This document shows positions 1 to 8,888 of a stretch of DNA of 64,000 nt, piece after piece (within the stretch, counting starts at the first letter, position 1; every line of letters starts with the position of its first letter). Position numbers and translations under genes: made by a program. This DNA comes from Jeongeupia sp. HS-3 (GTDB lineage Bacteria > Pseudomonadota > Gammaproteobacteria > Burkholderiales > Chitinibacteraceae): positions 1,178,001 to 1,242,000 of the forward strand of contig NZ_AP024094.1 of the NCBI RefSeq assembly GCF_015140455.1. The letters are read 5' to 3'. The notes under the pieces were generated by a model. That model did no database searches. It saw only the letters and a program-made list of their open reading frames with translations, and was not told where the DNA came from.

Positions 1-980
1 GAGTGTGCGCCGGCGAAATGGCGATGCAAATAGCCCATCGCCACCGCATGATGGCATGCAAAGGTGAATGCATGCCCCAGCTGCGCCACGACCAGCAAGG
101 GCAGGCTGGCGGCACCGTAGGCGATGATCAGGAAGCGTCCAAGTGCAATCGCGAAATCGGCGACAAACAGCGCCTTTGGCGAAAAGCGCGCGTTCAGCTG
201 CGGCATCGCCAAAAACAGCGCAACCTCGGCAAGCACGCCGATGGTCCACAACCAGCCGATGCTGCTCTGCCCCAGGCCGTGCTCGGCGAGGTGGATCGAG
301 TAGAAACTGTAGTACGGCCCATGCGCGAGCGACATCAGGAAGCAGCCGGCCAGGAACACCTGCACTTCCCGTCGCCGGAGGATGTCGCCAAAGCCCGCCG
401 AAGCCACGACGGCGGCCGTGCTCACTGGCGCCTCGGGCAAGCGCCAGCAATACACAGCCAGCGCGGCCATGGTGCCGACGACCGCCAGCGGAAATACGCC
501 AACGCCGCTTGCCTCTATCCAGTAGCCGGCGCCCAGCGAAGCAACGATAAAACCGATCGAGCCCCATACCCGCAAACGCGCGTAGCGACCACTGTCACCG
601 GAGAGTTTGGCGATCGCCAGCGACTCGACCAGCGGCAAGGCCGCGCTCCAGAAGAAACTGGCAAACAGCACCGCCAGAAACATCGGCCAGAAAGTGTCGA
701 CGACCAGCAGCGACAGGAATCCGGCCAGGCCGGCCGCGCCCGCGAGCCTGAGGATGGCGCGGCGACGGCCGCTGCGATCGGCCAGCCAACCCCAGATTGC
801 CGGCGCGTAGATGCGGTTGACCTGGGTTAGCGAGGTGAGAATACCGATCTGCCACGCTGGCAAAGCCAGCGCGGCAAGATAGAGCCCCCAGTACGGTGAA
901 AACAAGCCATTGAAGGCGAAGTAACAGAAGTAGAAACCCCCGATGACGGCAACGCCACCAACCGGCGATTCAGCCTTCAC
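1..980 (-). CDS. MFS transporter (HcaT/MFS_1-like), C-terminus cut by window edge
   Basis: The minus-strand frame is open from a GTG at 980 to the window edge, giving about 326 codons of a polytopic membrane protein. Hydrophobic segments alternate with short loops, and the loop after the second helix carries DRSGRR (about residues 68-73), the usual MFS motif between helices 2 and 3. The opening, with aromatic residues and the SPYWGLYL stretch, resembles the HcaT / MFS_1-like branch, often annotated as 3-phenylpropionate or nucleoside:H+ symporters. The substrate cannot be read from sequence. The GTG overlaps the last codons of pgsA by 11 bases, so the two are probably co-transcribed. The C-terminus lies outside the window. 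Confidence 0.75.
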   Translation of the reverse strand, partial: MKAESPVGGVAVIGGFYFCYFAFNGLFSPYWGLYLAALALPAWQIGILTSLTQVNRIYAPAIWGWLADRSGRRRAILRLAGAAGLAGFLSLLVVDTFWPMFLAVLFASFFWSAALPLVESLAIAKLSGDSGRYARLRVWGSIGFIVASLGAGYWIEASGVGVFPLAVVGTMAALAVYCWRLPEAPVSTAAVVASAGFGDILRRREVQVFLAGCFLMSLAHGPYYSFYSIHLAEHGLGQSSIGWLWTIGVLAEVALFLAMPQLNARFSPKALFVADFAIALGRFLIIAYGAASLPLLVVAQLGHAFTFACHHAVAMGYLHRHFAGAH

Positions 981-1539
981 GGAACTGTTGAGCCGCCACG
1001 CGCAGGTAGTAGAACATCGACACGATGGTCAGCACGCCGGCGATATATAGCGCCAATATGCCGATCAGCTCGGTCGAAACACCCGGCAGCAGCGGCCCGT
1101 ACCAGAGCAAGAACAGAACCGCCAGCATTTGCGCCGCAGTCTTGAGCTTGCCGATGTAGGCCACAGCCACGCTCTTGGTCTTGCCCAGTTGCGCCATCCA
1201 TTCGCGCAGCGCCGAAATGGTGATCTCGCGACCGATGATGATCACCGCCAGCCACGCCGGCGCGCGACCGATCTCGACCAGCAGGATCAGCGCTGCGGCG
1301 ACCATCAGCTTGTCGGCCACCGGATCAAGAAAAGCACCAAAACTGGATGTCTGATTCCAGCGCCGCGCCAGATAGCCGTCGAACCAGTCGGTCAGCGCGG
1401 CAAAGGCGAAAATACTGGCGCCAATCATGTTTTTCATCGGCAGGCTCACCAACACATCGGGCAGGTAAAACAGACCGACAAAGACCGGAATCAGCGCGAC
1501 GCGCAACCAGGTAAGCAGAATGGGCAGATTCAGGGGCAT
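970..1539 (-). CDS. pgsA: CDP-diacylglycerol--glycerol-3-phosphate 3-phosphatidyltransferase
   Basis: This inner-membrane enzyme of 189 residues makes phosphatidylglycerol phosphate from CDP-diacylglycerol and glycerol-3-phosphate, the committed step to phosphatidylglycerol and cardiolipin. The CDP-alcohol phosphotransferase signature is complete in the N-terminal half: DG, then AR two residues on, then G after eight residues, then two Asp spaced by three residues (DWFDGYLARRW ... GAFLDPVADK). Several hydrophobic segments follow. In many proteobacteria pgsA lies directly after uvrC. Here uvrC is about 1.8 kb away with three opposite-strand genes in between. The next gene, an MFS transporter, overlaps its 3' end. 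Confidence 0.93.
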   Translation of the reverse strand: MPLNLPILLTWLRVALIPVFVGLFYLPDVLVSLPMKNMIGASIFAFAALTDWFDGYLARRWNQTSSFGAFLDPVADKLMVAAALILLVEIGRAPAWLAVIIIGREITISALREWMAQLGKTKSVAVAYIGKLKTAAQMLAVLFLLWYGPLLPGVSTELIGILALYIAGVLTIVSMFYYLRVAAQQFREG

Positions 1540-1747
1540 CGGCGCGAAATCGGTGAGGAGCTAGGAAAGTAAGCCATTTTAGCTGTTTGACCCGGTGACG
1601 CGAAGCCGCAATCACAATCAAATGCCAAGACCAGACCAACGAGGTTAATTCCAGGCGACAAATAACGCCCGTCCCTCATCTGCCGATTGACAATAAAACG
1701 ATCGCTTGAGAATTTAGCACTCCCAAACCTTCAGGCTCGCCTTACCC

Positions 1748-2212
1748 ATGAACGCCCGTACGCTTCGCCTGCTGATCAACTGGTGGCCGCCGTTTTTGCT
1801 CACCGGCATCCACGCCACCCGCATCACCCCGGATTTCCACGAAGTCGATGTCGAACTGCGATTGCGCTGGTACAACCGCAATTATGTCGGCACCCATTTC
1901 GGCGGCAGCCTGTTCGCCATGACCGACGCCTGGTACATGTTGATGTTGATGCACACGCTTGGCGGCGATTATTACGTCTGGGATCAGAGCGCTAGCATCG
2001 ATTTTCTCGCCCCCGGCCGTGGCATCGTCACCGCGCGCTTTCGCCTTGATGCCGCAACGCTCGACGACATCCGCGCCCACACAGCGGACGGCGACAAATA
2101 CTTGCCGCAGTTTTGCGTCGACATCATCGATAGCCAAGGAGAAGTCATCGCCCGGGTCAACAAAACACTCTATGTGCGCAAGAAGCCCAAGGCGCGTGAT
2201 GCGCCACCCTAG
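1748..2212 (+). CDS. DUF4442 hotdog-fold protein (putative thioesterase-like)
   Basis: A protein of 154 residues. The sequence has the character of the DUF4442 / YiiD C-terminal-like hotdog family: an early GTHFGGSLFAMTDAW stretch (acyl-CoA thioesterase-type helix) and a later beta-rich half ending in NKTLYVRKK. These proteins are thought to act on acyl thioesters, but no substrate can be inferred. No cofactor site is visible. It is the first of three plus-strand genes lying between pgsA and uvrC. I saw no strong ribosome-binding site before the ATG, so the start is less certain than the frame. Confidence 0.75.
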   Translation: MNARTLRLLINWWPPFLLTGIHATRITPDFHEVDVELRLRWYNRNYVGTHFGGSLFAMTDAWYMLMLMHTLGGDYYVWDQSASIDFLAPGRGIVTARFRLDAATLDDIRAHTADGDKYLPQFCVDIIDSQGEVIARVNKTLYVRKKPKARDAPP

Positions 2213-2307
2213 ACCGACCACTAAATCGGACGTCCCCGGTGCCGATTGGCGCAATCTTGACCCGCACGGCAGAATCACACCTTGATTGATTTGATTGAGG
2301 CTTGGCG

Positions 2308-2868
2308 ATGACCCAGGAAAACGTGATCGCGGCCACCCGCGACTGGCTGGAAAAGGCCGTGATCGGGCTGAATCTGTGCCCGTTCGCCAAGGCGGTTTAT
2401 GTGAAGGAGCAGGTACGTTATGTGGTCAGTGAGGCGAGGCACCTTGATGGTTTCCTCGACGAGCTCGACCGTGAGCTGGTACTGCTTGCCGCCGCCGATC
2501 CGGAAAAAATCGACACGACCTTGCTGATCCAGCCGACGCTGCTGGGCGATTTTCTCGATTTCAATGAGGTGGTCGGTATTGCCGAAGAAGCAATCGAGGA
2601 GCACGGCCTCGAAGGCGTGCTCCAGATCGCCAGCTTCCACCCGCAGTTCCAGTTCGAAGGCACCGGGGCCGACGATATCGGCAACTACACCAATCGCTCG
2701 CCCTACCCGACCCTGCATTTACTGCGCGAAGCCAGTATCGCCCGTGCCGCAGCCAGCTTTCCGGATGCATCGGTGATCTTCGAGCGCAACATCGAAACGC
2801 TCGAGAAACTGGGCCATGCCGGCTGGGATGCACTGCAGATCGGCGGGCGGGCTCCCACACAGGAATAA
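2308..2868 (+). CDS. DUF1415 family protein
   Basis: A protein of 186 residues recognisable as the DUF1415 family of proteobacteria, function unknown. The N-terminus carries the conserved LNLCPFAKAV stretch, and the central part has SFHPQFQFEG followed by a region rich in NRSPYPTLHLLRE, both typical of the family. I chose the ATG at 2308 because GAGG at 2297-2300 stands seven bases before it. An in-frame TTG at 2302 would add two residues but sits too close to that site. The gene lies 19 bases before the GNAT start, so the two are probably one transcript. Confidence 0.82.
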   Translation: MTQENVIAATRDWLEKAVIGLNLCPFAKAVYVKEQVRYVVSEARHLDGFLDELDRELVLLAAADPEKIDTTLLIQPTLLGDFLDFNEVVGIAEEAIEEHGLEGVLQIASFHPQFQFEGTGADDIGNYTNRSPYPTLHLLREASIARAAASFPDASVIFERNIETLEKLGHAGWDALQIGGRAPTQE

Positions 2869-2887
2869 ACCAATGGAGAATAAACCG

Positions 2888-3328
2888 ATGCACTTTCGGG
2901 AAACCCGCGTTGACGACCTACCCGAACTGTTTGCGCTGCGGGCGCAAACGCGCGAGAACGCCCTCAGCATCGAGGAACTGGCCGGCTACGGCATCACCCC
3001 CGAATCCAGCGCCGAAACCTTGCGCGCCGGCAGCGTGAAAGGCTGGCTGTGCGAGGTCGATGGCCGCATCGTCGGCTTTGCCAGTGGCGACCGGGATAGC
3101 GGCGAGATGCTGGTGCTTGCGGTGCTACCCGATCATGAAGGGTGCGGCATCGGGCAAGCGCTATTGCAGCACGTCGTCGGCTGGCTGCAGTCGCTCGGCC
3201 ACGCCCGGATCTGGCTGGTCGCCAACCCCGACCCGGCGGTGCGCGCGCACGGCTTTTATCGCCATTGCGGCTGGCACGCCACCGGCGAAATCATCAATGG
3301 CGAAGAAGTCATGGAATACCGCGGCTAA
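2888..3328 (+). CDS. GNAT family N-acetyltransferase
   Basis: A protein of 146 residues with the GCN5-related N-acetyltransferase fold. The acetyl-CoA binding loop is visible as LAVLPDHEGCGIGQALLQ (the R/Q-x-x-G-x-G/A motif A), followed by a helix and the C-terminal HGFYRHCGWHATGE strand-turn-strand. The acceptor substrate cannot be predicted. GGAG at 2875-2878 favours the ATG at 2888. An upstream in-frame ATG at 2873 would add five residues (MENKP) and also has an AGGAA before it, so the start is ambiguous. The stop lies 11 bases from the convergent uvrC stop. Confidence 0.85.
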   Translation: MHFRETRVDDLPELFALRAQTRENALSIEELAGYGITPESSAETLRAGSVKGWLCEVDGRIVGFASGDRDSGEMLVLAVLPDHEGCGIGQALLQHVVGWLQSLGHARIWLVANPDPAVRAHGFYRHCGWHATGEIINGEEVMEYRG

Positions 3329-3339
3329 ATCCACAGACA

Positions 3340-5211
3340 TCAGCCCCGCAGCGCTGCGTAGATTTTTTCCGCCAGCGCTGCATTGATGCCCTCGACCTGC
3401 ATCAGGTCATCGACACCGGCCGCCTTCACGCCCTGCAAGCCGCCAAAGCGCGCCAGTAATCGCTGCCGGCGTTTCGGGCCGACGCCTTCGATCTCTTCCA
3501 GGCTCGATGCCACCTTGGCCTTGGCGCGGCGGGCGCGATGGCCGGTGATGGCAAAACGGTGTGATTCATCGCGAATCTGCTGGATCAGGTGCAAGCCCGG
3601 ATGGTCACGCTTCAGGTGTTTGACCTCGTGCGTGGTCGCCAGAATCAACTGCTCCAAGCCGGCCTTGCGCGTTTCGCCCTTGGCCACGCCGATCAGCGCC
3701 GGCTGCGTCAGCCCGACCTCGGCCATGACTTCCTCGGCTTGCGTCAGCTGGCCCTTGCCGCCGTCGATCAGGATCACGTCGGGCACGACACCCTCGCCGG
3801 CGGCGATCTTGCCGTAGCGCCGCGTCAGCACCTGCTTCATTGCCGCGTAATCGTCACCGCCGGTGATGGCCCCTTCACCGCTGGTGGCGATGTTGTAGCG
3901 CCGGTATTCCTTGGGCTGCATATCGCCGCGATCGAACACCACGCACGACGCCACGGTCAACTCGCCCATGGTGTGCGAAATATCGAAACATTCGATGCGC
4001 TGTGTTTCCTCGGGCAGATCCAGTGCCTCGATCAGCGCCTGCAGCCTCCCCGCCTGGGTTGCCGCCTGGCCAAGCCGCAGCGCAATCGCCAGCTCGGCAT
4101 TTTTCCTCGCCATGTCCAGCCACACTCTGCGCTCGCCATTCGGATTGCTGTTGAGCCGCACCACTCGTCCGGCCTGATCCGACAACAGCGAGGAAATCAG
4201 CTCGCCATCCAGCGGTGGCGGGTGACAGATCACCAGCGGCGGCACACTGCGATCAAGATAATGCTGCGCGAGAAAGGCCGAAATCGCTTCGGCGGCATCG
4301 TAATCATCGGCATGCTTCGGAAACAGGTTTTTATCGCCGACATGACGACCGCCGCGCACCATCGCCAGATTGACGCAAACCATGCCGTCCTTGACCACGC
4401 AGGCGACGATATCGGCATCAAGCTCGCTGGTATTGCTTGAGACGAACTGTTTTTCCTGAATCTTCGCCAGTGCCTGTATCTGATCACGCAACATGGCGGC
4501 GCGTTCGAAATCCCACGTCTCGGCCGCAAGCTGCATTTGCGCCTCCAGCCCTTCAAGCAGTTCATTGCCCTTGCCGCTGAGGAACATCACCGCATTGTTG
4601 ACGTCGCGGCGGTAATCCTCCGGGCTGATCAGCTTCACGCACGGCGCCGAACAACGCCTGATCTGGTGCAACAAGCACGGCCGGGAGCGATTGGCGAACA
4701 CCGTGTCTTCGCAGGTGCGCAGCTTGAATATCTTTTGCAGCAGCTGCAGCGACTCCTTGACGACATAGCCATTCGGAAACGGCCCGAAATACTGATTACG
4801 CTTGTCGAGCGCGCCACGATAGTAGGCCAGCCGCGGCGAGGCATGGCCGCTGATCATCACATAGGGATATGTTTTGTCGTCGCGAAACAGGATGTTGTAG
4901 CGCGGCGAGAGCGCCTTGATCAGGTTGTTCTCGAGCACCAGCGCTTCGGCTTCGCTGCGCACCACGGTGGTTTCGATTTTCGCGACTTGCGACAGCATCA
5001 GCCGGATGCGCGGGCCGTGGTCGTTTTTCTGGAAGTACGACCCCACCCGCTTGCGCAGATCAAGCGCCTTGCCGACGTAGAGCACCGCGCCAGCCGCGTC
5101 GAGATAACGATAGACGCCAGGCAGATGCGGCAAGGCCTTGACGTGCTCGATGAGCACGGCAAGCCGGCTGTCGTTATCGGTCTGGGTGGGTACGGGCGAA
5201 TCGGTGGTCAT
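3340..5211 (-). CDS. uvrC: Excinuclease ABC subunit C
   Basis: Nucleotide excision repair endonuclease of 623 residues, usual for the family. It makes both incisions around a lesion after loading by UvrA and UvrB. The domains are in order: N-terminal GIY-YIG nuclease (LPGVYRYL ... VLYVGKALDLRKRV, about residues 29-60) for the 3' cut, the UvrB-interacting UVR helix pair near residues 210-240, the RNase H-like domain for the 5' cut (ECFDISHTMGE and LILIDGGKGQL-type strands), and C-terminal helix-hairpin-helix repeats (EEIEGVGPKRRQRLL). The start ATG gives MTTDSPVP. The usual partner pgsA is separated by inserted genes. Confidence 0.97.
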   Translation of the reverse strand: MTTDSPVPTQTDNDSRLAVLIEHVKALPHLPGVYRYLDAAGAVLYVGKALDLRKRVGSYFQKNDHGPRIRLMLSQVAKIETTVVRSEAEALVLENNLIKALSPRYNILFRDDKTYPYVMISGHASPRLAYYRGALDKRNQYFGPFPNGYVVKESLQLLQKIFKLRTCEDTVFANRSRPCLLHQIRRCSAPCVKLISPEDYRRDVNNAVMFLSGKGNELLEGLEAQMQLAAETWDFERAAMLRDQIQALAKIQEKQFVSSNTSELDADIVACVVKDGMVCVNLAMVRGGRHVGDKNLFPKHADDYDAAEAISAFLAQHYLDRSVPPLVICHPPPLDGELISSLLSDQAGRVVRLNSNPNGERRVWLDMARKNAELAIALRLGQAATQAGRLQALIEALDLPEETQRIECFDISHTMGELTVASCVVFDRGDMQPKEYRRYNIATSGEGAITGGDDYAAMKQVLTRRYGKIAAGEGVVPDVILIDGGKGQLTQAEEVMAEVGLTQPALIGVAKGETRKAGLEQLILATTHEVKHLKRDHPGLHLIQQIRDESHRFAITGHRARRAKAKVASSLEEIEGVGPKRRQRLLARFGGLQGVKAAGVDDLMQVEGINAALAEKIYAALRG

Positions 5212-5462
5212 GCGTCCATTTTACCCCGTCCGCGCTGAGGATTTCCCGAAGCGACAAAATCCCCCGTCAGGCACATCATTCACGCCTTTGGGCTCGCTGC
5301 CGATCCCGGCGCGGTCTATGACGCAATTGAGTCGGCCGCAAGCCGTACACGACGCGGGTACGGCAAGGCACATCAACCACCCCGCCACGGGCACGCCATT
5401 GCGATATGGCTCCCCGGGGACGCCGCCGCTGCGCCGACCACTCCGCGACAAGGAATACGTGC

Positions 5463-6812
5463 ATGACACAACGCGACGGCTTTACCTCCACCTTCGGCGT
5501 ACTGGTCGCCACCCTCGGCTCGGCCGTCGGGCTGGGCAATATCTGGAAGTTCCCCTACCTCACCGGCACCAACGGCGGCGCCAGCTTCCTGCTGGTTTAT
5601 CTGCTTGCCACGCTGCTGGTCGGCCTGCCGGTGATGATTGCCGAAATCATGCTCGGCCGCACCGCCCGCGCCAACGCGGTCAGTACTTTTGAAATCCTCG
5701 ATCAGAAACAGCCCTTCTGGAAGTCCATCGGTTATATGGGCTTGGTCGCCGCGGTACTGATTCTGGCGTTCTACACCGAAGTCGCCGGCTGGGTCTTCGC
5801 TTACGTGGTCAAAAGCATCAGCGGCTCGCTCGGGCAAACCGATCCGGCCAGCGCCAAAGCCACCTTTGGCGCCCTAGTGACGTCACCAATGCACGCGCTG
5901 TTCTGGCAATGGCTGGTGCTGGTGGTGACGGGCGGCATCATCATGCTCGGCGTATCCAAAGGCATTGAGGCCGTCGCCAAAAAGCTGATGCCGCTGCTGT
6001 TCCTGTTATTGATCGTGCTTTGCGTTCGTAGCCTGACACTTCCCGGCGCCGCCGAAGGGCTGCGCTTTCTGTTCGCGCCGGATTTTTCCAAGATCACTAC
6101 CGGCGTTGTACTGACCGCGCTTGGGCTGGCGTTCTTCAAGCTCTCGATCGGCATGGGCACCATGCTGACCTATGGCAGCTATTTCCGCCCCGAGCAAAAT
6201 ATCCCCACCACCGCCGCGCGCGTGATGATTGCCGATCTGAGCGTGTCGCTGCTCGCCGGGATGGCGATCTTTCCTGCTGTGTTTGCGTTTGGTTTCGAGC
6301 CCGCCGCCGGCCCATCGCTGGTGTTCATGACCATCCCGGCGGTATTCGACAGCATGCCCGGCGGGCATGTTTTCATGACGATGTTCTTCGTACTGACCGC
6401 CATTGCCTCGCTCGGTGCAATGTTGTCGATTCTGGAAGTGCCGGTAGCGATGATGACCGAGCGCTGGGGCTGGCACCGCAGAAAGGCCACGCTGGCAACG
6501 CTGGCGGTGATCGCGCTGCTTGGCGCGCCAGCGTCGCTATCGCAAAGCCTGACGCAGGATTGGACCCTGTTTGGCCTGAACGCATTCGATCTGTTCGACT
6601 TCCTCAGCTCCAACGTCCTGCTGCCGCTCGGCGGCATTCTGATTTGCCTGTTCGCCGGGTGGCGTTATGGCCTGCCCAAACTGCGCGCCGGGCTATCAAA
6701 CGACGGCCAGCTTGATAACGCCATGCTGATTCGCGTGTTGTTCGTGCTGCTGCGTTATGTGTCGCCGCTACTGATTGCCGCGGTCATGCTCAAGGCGCTC
6801 GACATCATCTGA
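5463..6812 (+). CDS. Sodium-dependent neurotransmitter:sodium symporter family transporter
   Basis: An inner-membrane carrier of 449 residues in the NSS (SNF) family, which couples sodium entry to uptake of amino acids or related amines. The family signature GSAVGLGNIWKFPY lies near residues 17-30 and is followed by NGGASF, the unwound part of helix 1 that binds sodium and substrate in LeuT. About eleven to twelve hydrophobic helices follow. I chose ATG 5463 because AAGGA stands just before it. The longer open frame from 5406 adds a basic, non-membrane segment unlike the family. Its last 45 bases overlap the convergent FlhB-like gene. Confidence 0.88.
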   Translation: MTQRDGFTSTFGVLVATLGSAVGLGNIWKFPYLTGTNGGASFLLVYLLATLLVGLPVMIAEIMLGRTARANAVSTFEILDQKQPFWKSIGYMGLVAAVLILAFYTEVAGWVFAYVVKSISGSLGQTDPASAKATFGALVTSPMHALFWQWLVLVVTGGIIMLGVSKGIEAVAKKLMPLLFLLLIVLCVRSLTLPGAAEGLRFLFAPDFSKITTGVVLTALGLAFFKLSIGMGTMLTYGSYFRPEQNIPTTAARVMIADLSVSLLAGMAIFPAVFAFGFEPAAGPSLVFMTIPAVFDSMPGGHVFMTMFFVLTAIASLGAMLSILEVPVAMMTERWGWHRRKATLATLAVIALLGAPASLSQSLTQDWTLFGLNAFDLFDFLSSNVLLPLGGILICLFAGWRYGLPKLRAGLSNDGQLDNAMLIRVLFVLLRYVSPLLIAAVMLKALDII

Positions 6813-7136
6813 TGCAGACGCATTGGCAGCATCCGGCGTAACCGGCAGCGCGAATATCGGCGCGCTGACATCGGCGCCAGCCTCAAGCAGATAGATGAAC
6901 GCCAGCAACTCCGCCACTGCACGGTACAGCTCGGCCGGAATATGCCGATCCAGGTCAACCTGCATCAGCAAGGACACCAGCTCCGGGGATTCATGCACGA
7001 ACACCCCGGCCTCGCGCGCTTTTTCGATAATGCGCTCGGCGGTCATGCCCTGCCCCTTGGCAACGACACGGGGGGCGCCGCCCCCTTCGGCATATGCCAA
7101 GGCAACGGCCCGCTGCCTGTTGTGCGGCTTATTCAT
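6768..7136 (-). CDS. FlhB C-terminal-like export-switch paralogue (EscU/YscU/HrcU family)
   Basis: A small protein of 122 residues resembling only the cytoplasmic tail of FlhB, the substrate-specificity switch of the flagellar export apparatus. Family features are AVALAYAE, APRVVAKGQG and the final IPAELYRAVAELLAFIYLL. The NPTH autocleavage site that precedes this region in true FlhB is absent; the equivalent stretch reads NRQRAVAL. Such short paralogues (FlhX/FhlB type) often lie beside fliK genes. The ATG overlaps the stop of the FliK-like gene (ATGAATAA), implying translational coupling. The 3' end runs into the opposite-strand symporter gene. Regulation is probably shared with the late flagellar genes. 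Confidence 0.8.
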   Translation of the reverse strand: MNKPHNRQRAVALAYAEGGGAPRVVAKGQGMTAERIIEKAREAGVFVHESPELVSLLMQVDLDRHIPAELYRAVAELLAFIYLLEAGADVSAPIFALPVTPDAANASASDDVERLEHDRGNQ

Positions 7137-8145
7137 TCGCCTCCCCGGCGACCACGGCCGGCGTACCGGCGAGCGCCAGGCCGGCAGCGGCAAAACGCGC
7201 TTGCAGTGCCGATTGGCCCGCGCTGATGGCGGCACGGGTATCGGCCTCGGCCGAAATGAAACGCAGGGAGAACTGACCGTTGCGCAATTCGGCCTGTACC
7301 GAGACCGCACCAAGACGCGGCAGATCAAGATCCAGCCGGGTTTGCCAGCGTGAAGGCGCTTGCTCGTCCAGCGGCGCGGCATCACGCTCGGTCTGCGCCT
7401 CTGCCTGCAGGGCCCATCGCAAGGGCTGGCCCGGCCAAGCTTGCCCTTGCCAGAGCACCGCGCCCTGATCGAGGGTATCGAGCTGCCGCTGCACCAGTTG
7501 CCCGAGTACCGCCTTGGTTTCGTCGAGTTTGGTACCGGATACAGCAGCAGATACATTCACGCCGCTGCGGGTGTCGAGCGTCTCTGCCGGCTTGTTCTGC
7601 GGTTCGCGCAGCAGCGATTGCAAAGGCCGCTCGCCACGCGCCCAGTCGGCCTGATGTGATTCGTAAAACAAACCGCTATCGTTGATCGTTTGCGCCAGTC
7701 GCGTGGCCAGTTGCTGCGTGTCAGGCGTTGCGCCGACACCAACGCTTAACAAGGGCTTGCCATCGGTCAGCGCACCCGCTTTGGTGTCCGCCGGCCGGAG
7801 CAATTCGGCCAGCGCACGCGCTGCGGTACTCAGGGATGTTGAGGGCTGCGCTGCGCTGCCGCTTTGTAACAAGGCAAAGCGCAAGCCGGGGTGCGTAGCG
7901 ACGACTTCAAGCTCAAGCGCGGCGCCCGGTTCGGTATTGCGCGGCAGATTCAAATCAAGCAACTGATCCTTGATCTGTACCACAAAGCGACCGCCGGGCA
8001 ATTCATTGCGAACGATGGCCTGCAAGCGCTCGCCGACGCTGAACAGCGGCTCTTCCGTGCCCGGCAACAGCCGCGTATCGATAAGCGGCGCATCGCCGCG
8101 CAGATACTGCTGCAACAGGCCAACCGCATTGGCGCCCGGCAACAT
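7129..8145 (-). CDS. FliK-like flagellar hook-length control protein
   Basis: A protein of 338 residues. The C-terminal 90 residues fit the Flg_hook / FliK C-terminal domain: WQTRLDLDLPRLGAVSVQAELRNGQFSLRF, followed by a helix rich in Ala and Gln. The central part is low-complexity and rich in Ala, Thr and Gln, as expected of a secreted molecular ruler. The N-terminal 110 residues form a folded-looking segment (LQAIVRNELPGGRFVVQIKD) common in betaproteobacterial FliK paralogues. It would act with the neighbouring FlhB-like switch in export control, but whether it sets hook length or is a second paralogue cannot be told here. Confidence 0.78.
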   Translation of the reverse strand: MLPGANAVGLLQQYLRGDAPLIDTRLLPGTEEPLFSVGERLQAIVRNELPGGRFVVQIKDQLLDLNLPRNTEPGAALELEVVATHPGLRFALLQSGSAAQPSTSLSTAARALAELLRPADTKAGALTDGKPLLSVGVGATPDTQQLATRLAQTINDSGLFYESHQADWARGERPLQSLLREPQNKPAETLDTRSGVNVSAAVSGTKLDETKAVLGQLVQRQLDTLDQGAVLWQGQAWPGQPLRWALQAEAQTERDAAPLDEQAPSRWQTRLDLDLPRLGAVSVQAELRNGQFSLRFISAEADTRAAISAGQSALQARFAAAGLALAGTPAVVAGEANE

Positions 8146-8147
8146 GA

Positions 8148-8546
8148 CTATTTATGACCCTGCTTGCGGTACAGGGCGATGATCAGATCGACCTCGCCGC
8201 GCGAAAGACCGCATACCGACACCACCTGCGATGCCTCGGCGCCCTGCTTGGCGAGCCGGATGGCGTGGGCGTACGGTGACTCGTCATCGAATTCACCCAC
8301 AGGATCGCCGCCGCTGCTTGCCGGCTCTATCTGCAAGGCGGCAAGGCGGATTTTCAGCCGCTCCACTTCCTGCCGCAACGCCAGCACCTCGTCGGCCAAT
8401 GCGCCGCTGGCCCCCGTGGCATCGACGTGCCGTGGCCACGCCCAGTCATGGCGTTTCAGGAAAAACAGCAGCTGCGCGATGTAAAAAACAATCAGGCCAA
8501 GGCTGACGTAAAGCAGTTGCTGCCAAGTGATCACGATGCCGTTCAT
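8148..8546 (-). CDS. DUF2802 membrane-anchored protein
   Basis: A protein of 132 residues with an N-terminal transmembrane helix (about residues 10-30, LYVSLGLIVFYIAQLLFFL), then a short coiled coil (DEVLALRQEVERLKIRLAAL), and a C-terminal helical region with GLSRGEVDLIIALYRKQ that resembles a small helix-turn-helix. This matches the DUF2802 family, found in flagellar and chemotaxis gene clusters of beta- and gammaproteobacteria. Its function is unknown. It lies two bases upstream of the FliK-like gene and is evidently in the same operon. Confidence 0.75.
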   Translation of the reverse strand: MNGIVITWQQLLYVSLGLIVFYIAQLLFFLKRHDWAWPRHVDATGASGALADEVLALRQEVERLKIRLAALQIEPASSGGDPVGEFDDESPYAHAIRLAKQGAEASQVVSVCGLSRGEVDLIIALYRKQGHK

Positions 8547-8576
8547 GCTCGATTCCGTCGCCCGCTCGGGGAAAAT

Positions 8577-8888
8577 TCAGCGATAGGCTCGATTCAGTTT
8601 ATCGGCGTTGTGCAGATTTTGCAGCAGCCCTTGCGATGCGTCACGCGCTTGGCGGATCAGCGGCATCAATGTTTGCAGCAGCATTTGCGACTCCTGCAAC
8701 AGCGCCTCGGCCTGCTGGCGTTGCGGTGATGCACGCCAGTCGACGGGCACCAGCGCTGCCGCAGCCACCTCGTAACGACTCAGCGCATCAAACTGCGCGG
8801 CTTCATCGCCGGTTTCAAGCGTCAGCTGCACATCCCGCAGGCTATCCCGCAGGCTGCGCAGCTGCGCCAGCGCATCAGGCGCGGCCAT
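8577..8888 (-). CDS. fliT: Flagellar protein FliT-like chaperone
   Basis: A small helical protein of 103 residues in the position expected of FliT, directly after fliS. FliT is the export chaperone of the filament cap protein FliD and in enterics also inhibits FlhDC. The sequence is almost wholly alpha-helical, with heptad-like Leu spacing (LRSLRDSLRDVQLTL ... LLQTLMPLIRQA) and no membrane segment. FliT is poorly conserved, so the call rests mainly on size, helical character and synteny. The start overlaps the end of fliS by 14 bases. Confidence 0.7.
   Translation of the reverse strand: MAAPDALAQLRSLRDSLRDVQLTLETGDEAAQFDALSRYEVAAAALVPVDWRASPQRQQAEALLQESQMLLQTLMPLIRQARDASQGLLQNLHNADKLNRAYR

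Noticed and set aside
3-830. A 275-codon plus-strand ORF at the window start
   Set aside because: The opposite strand encodes a clear membrane transporter; the plus frame is its shadow.
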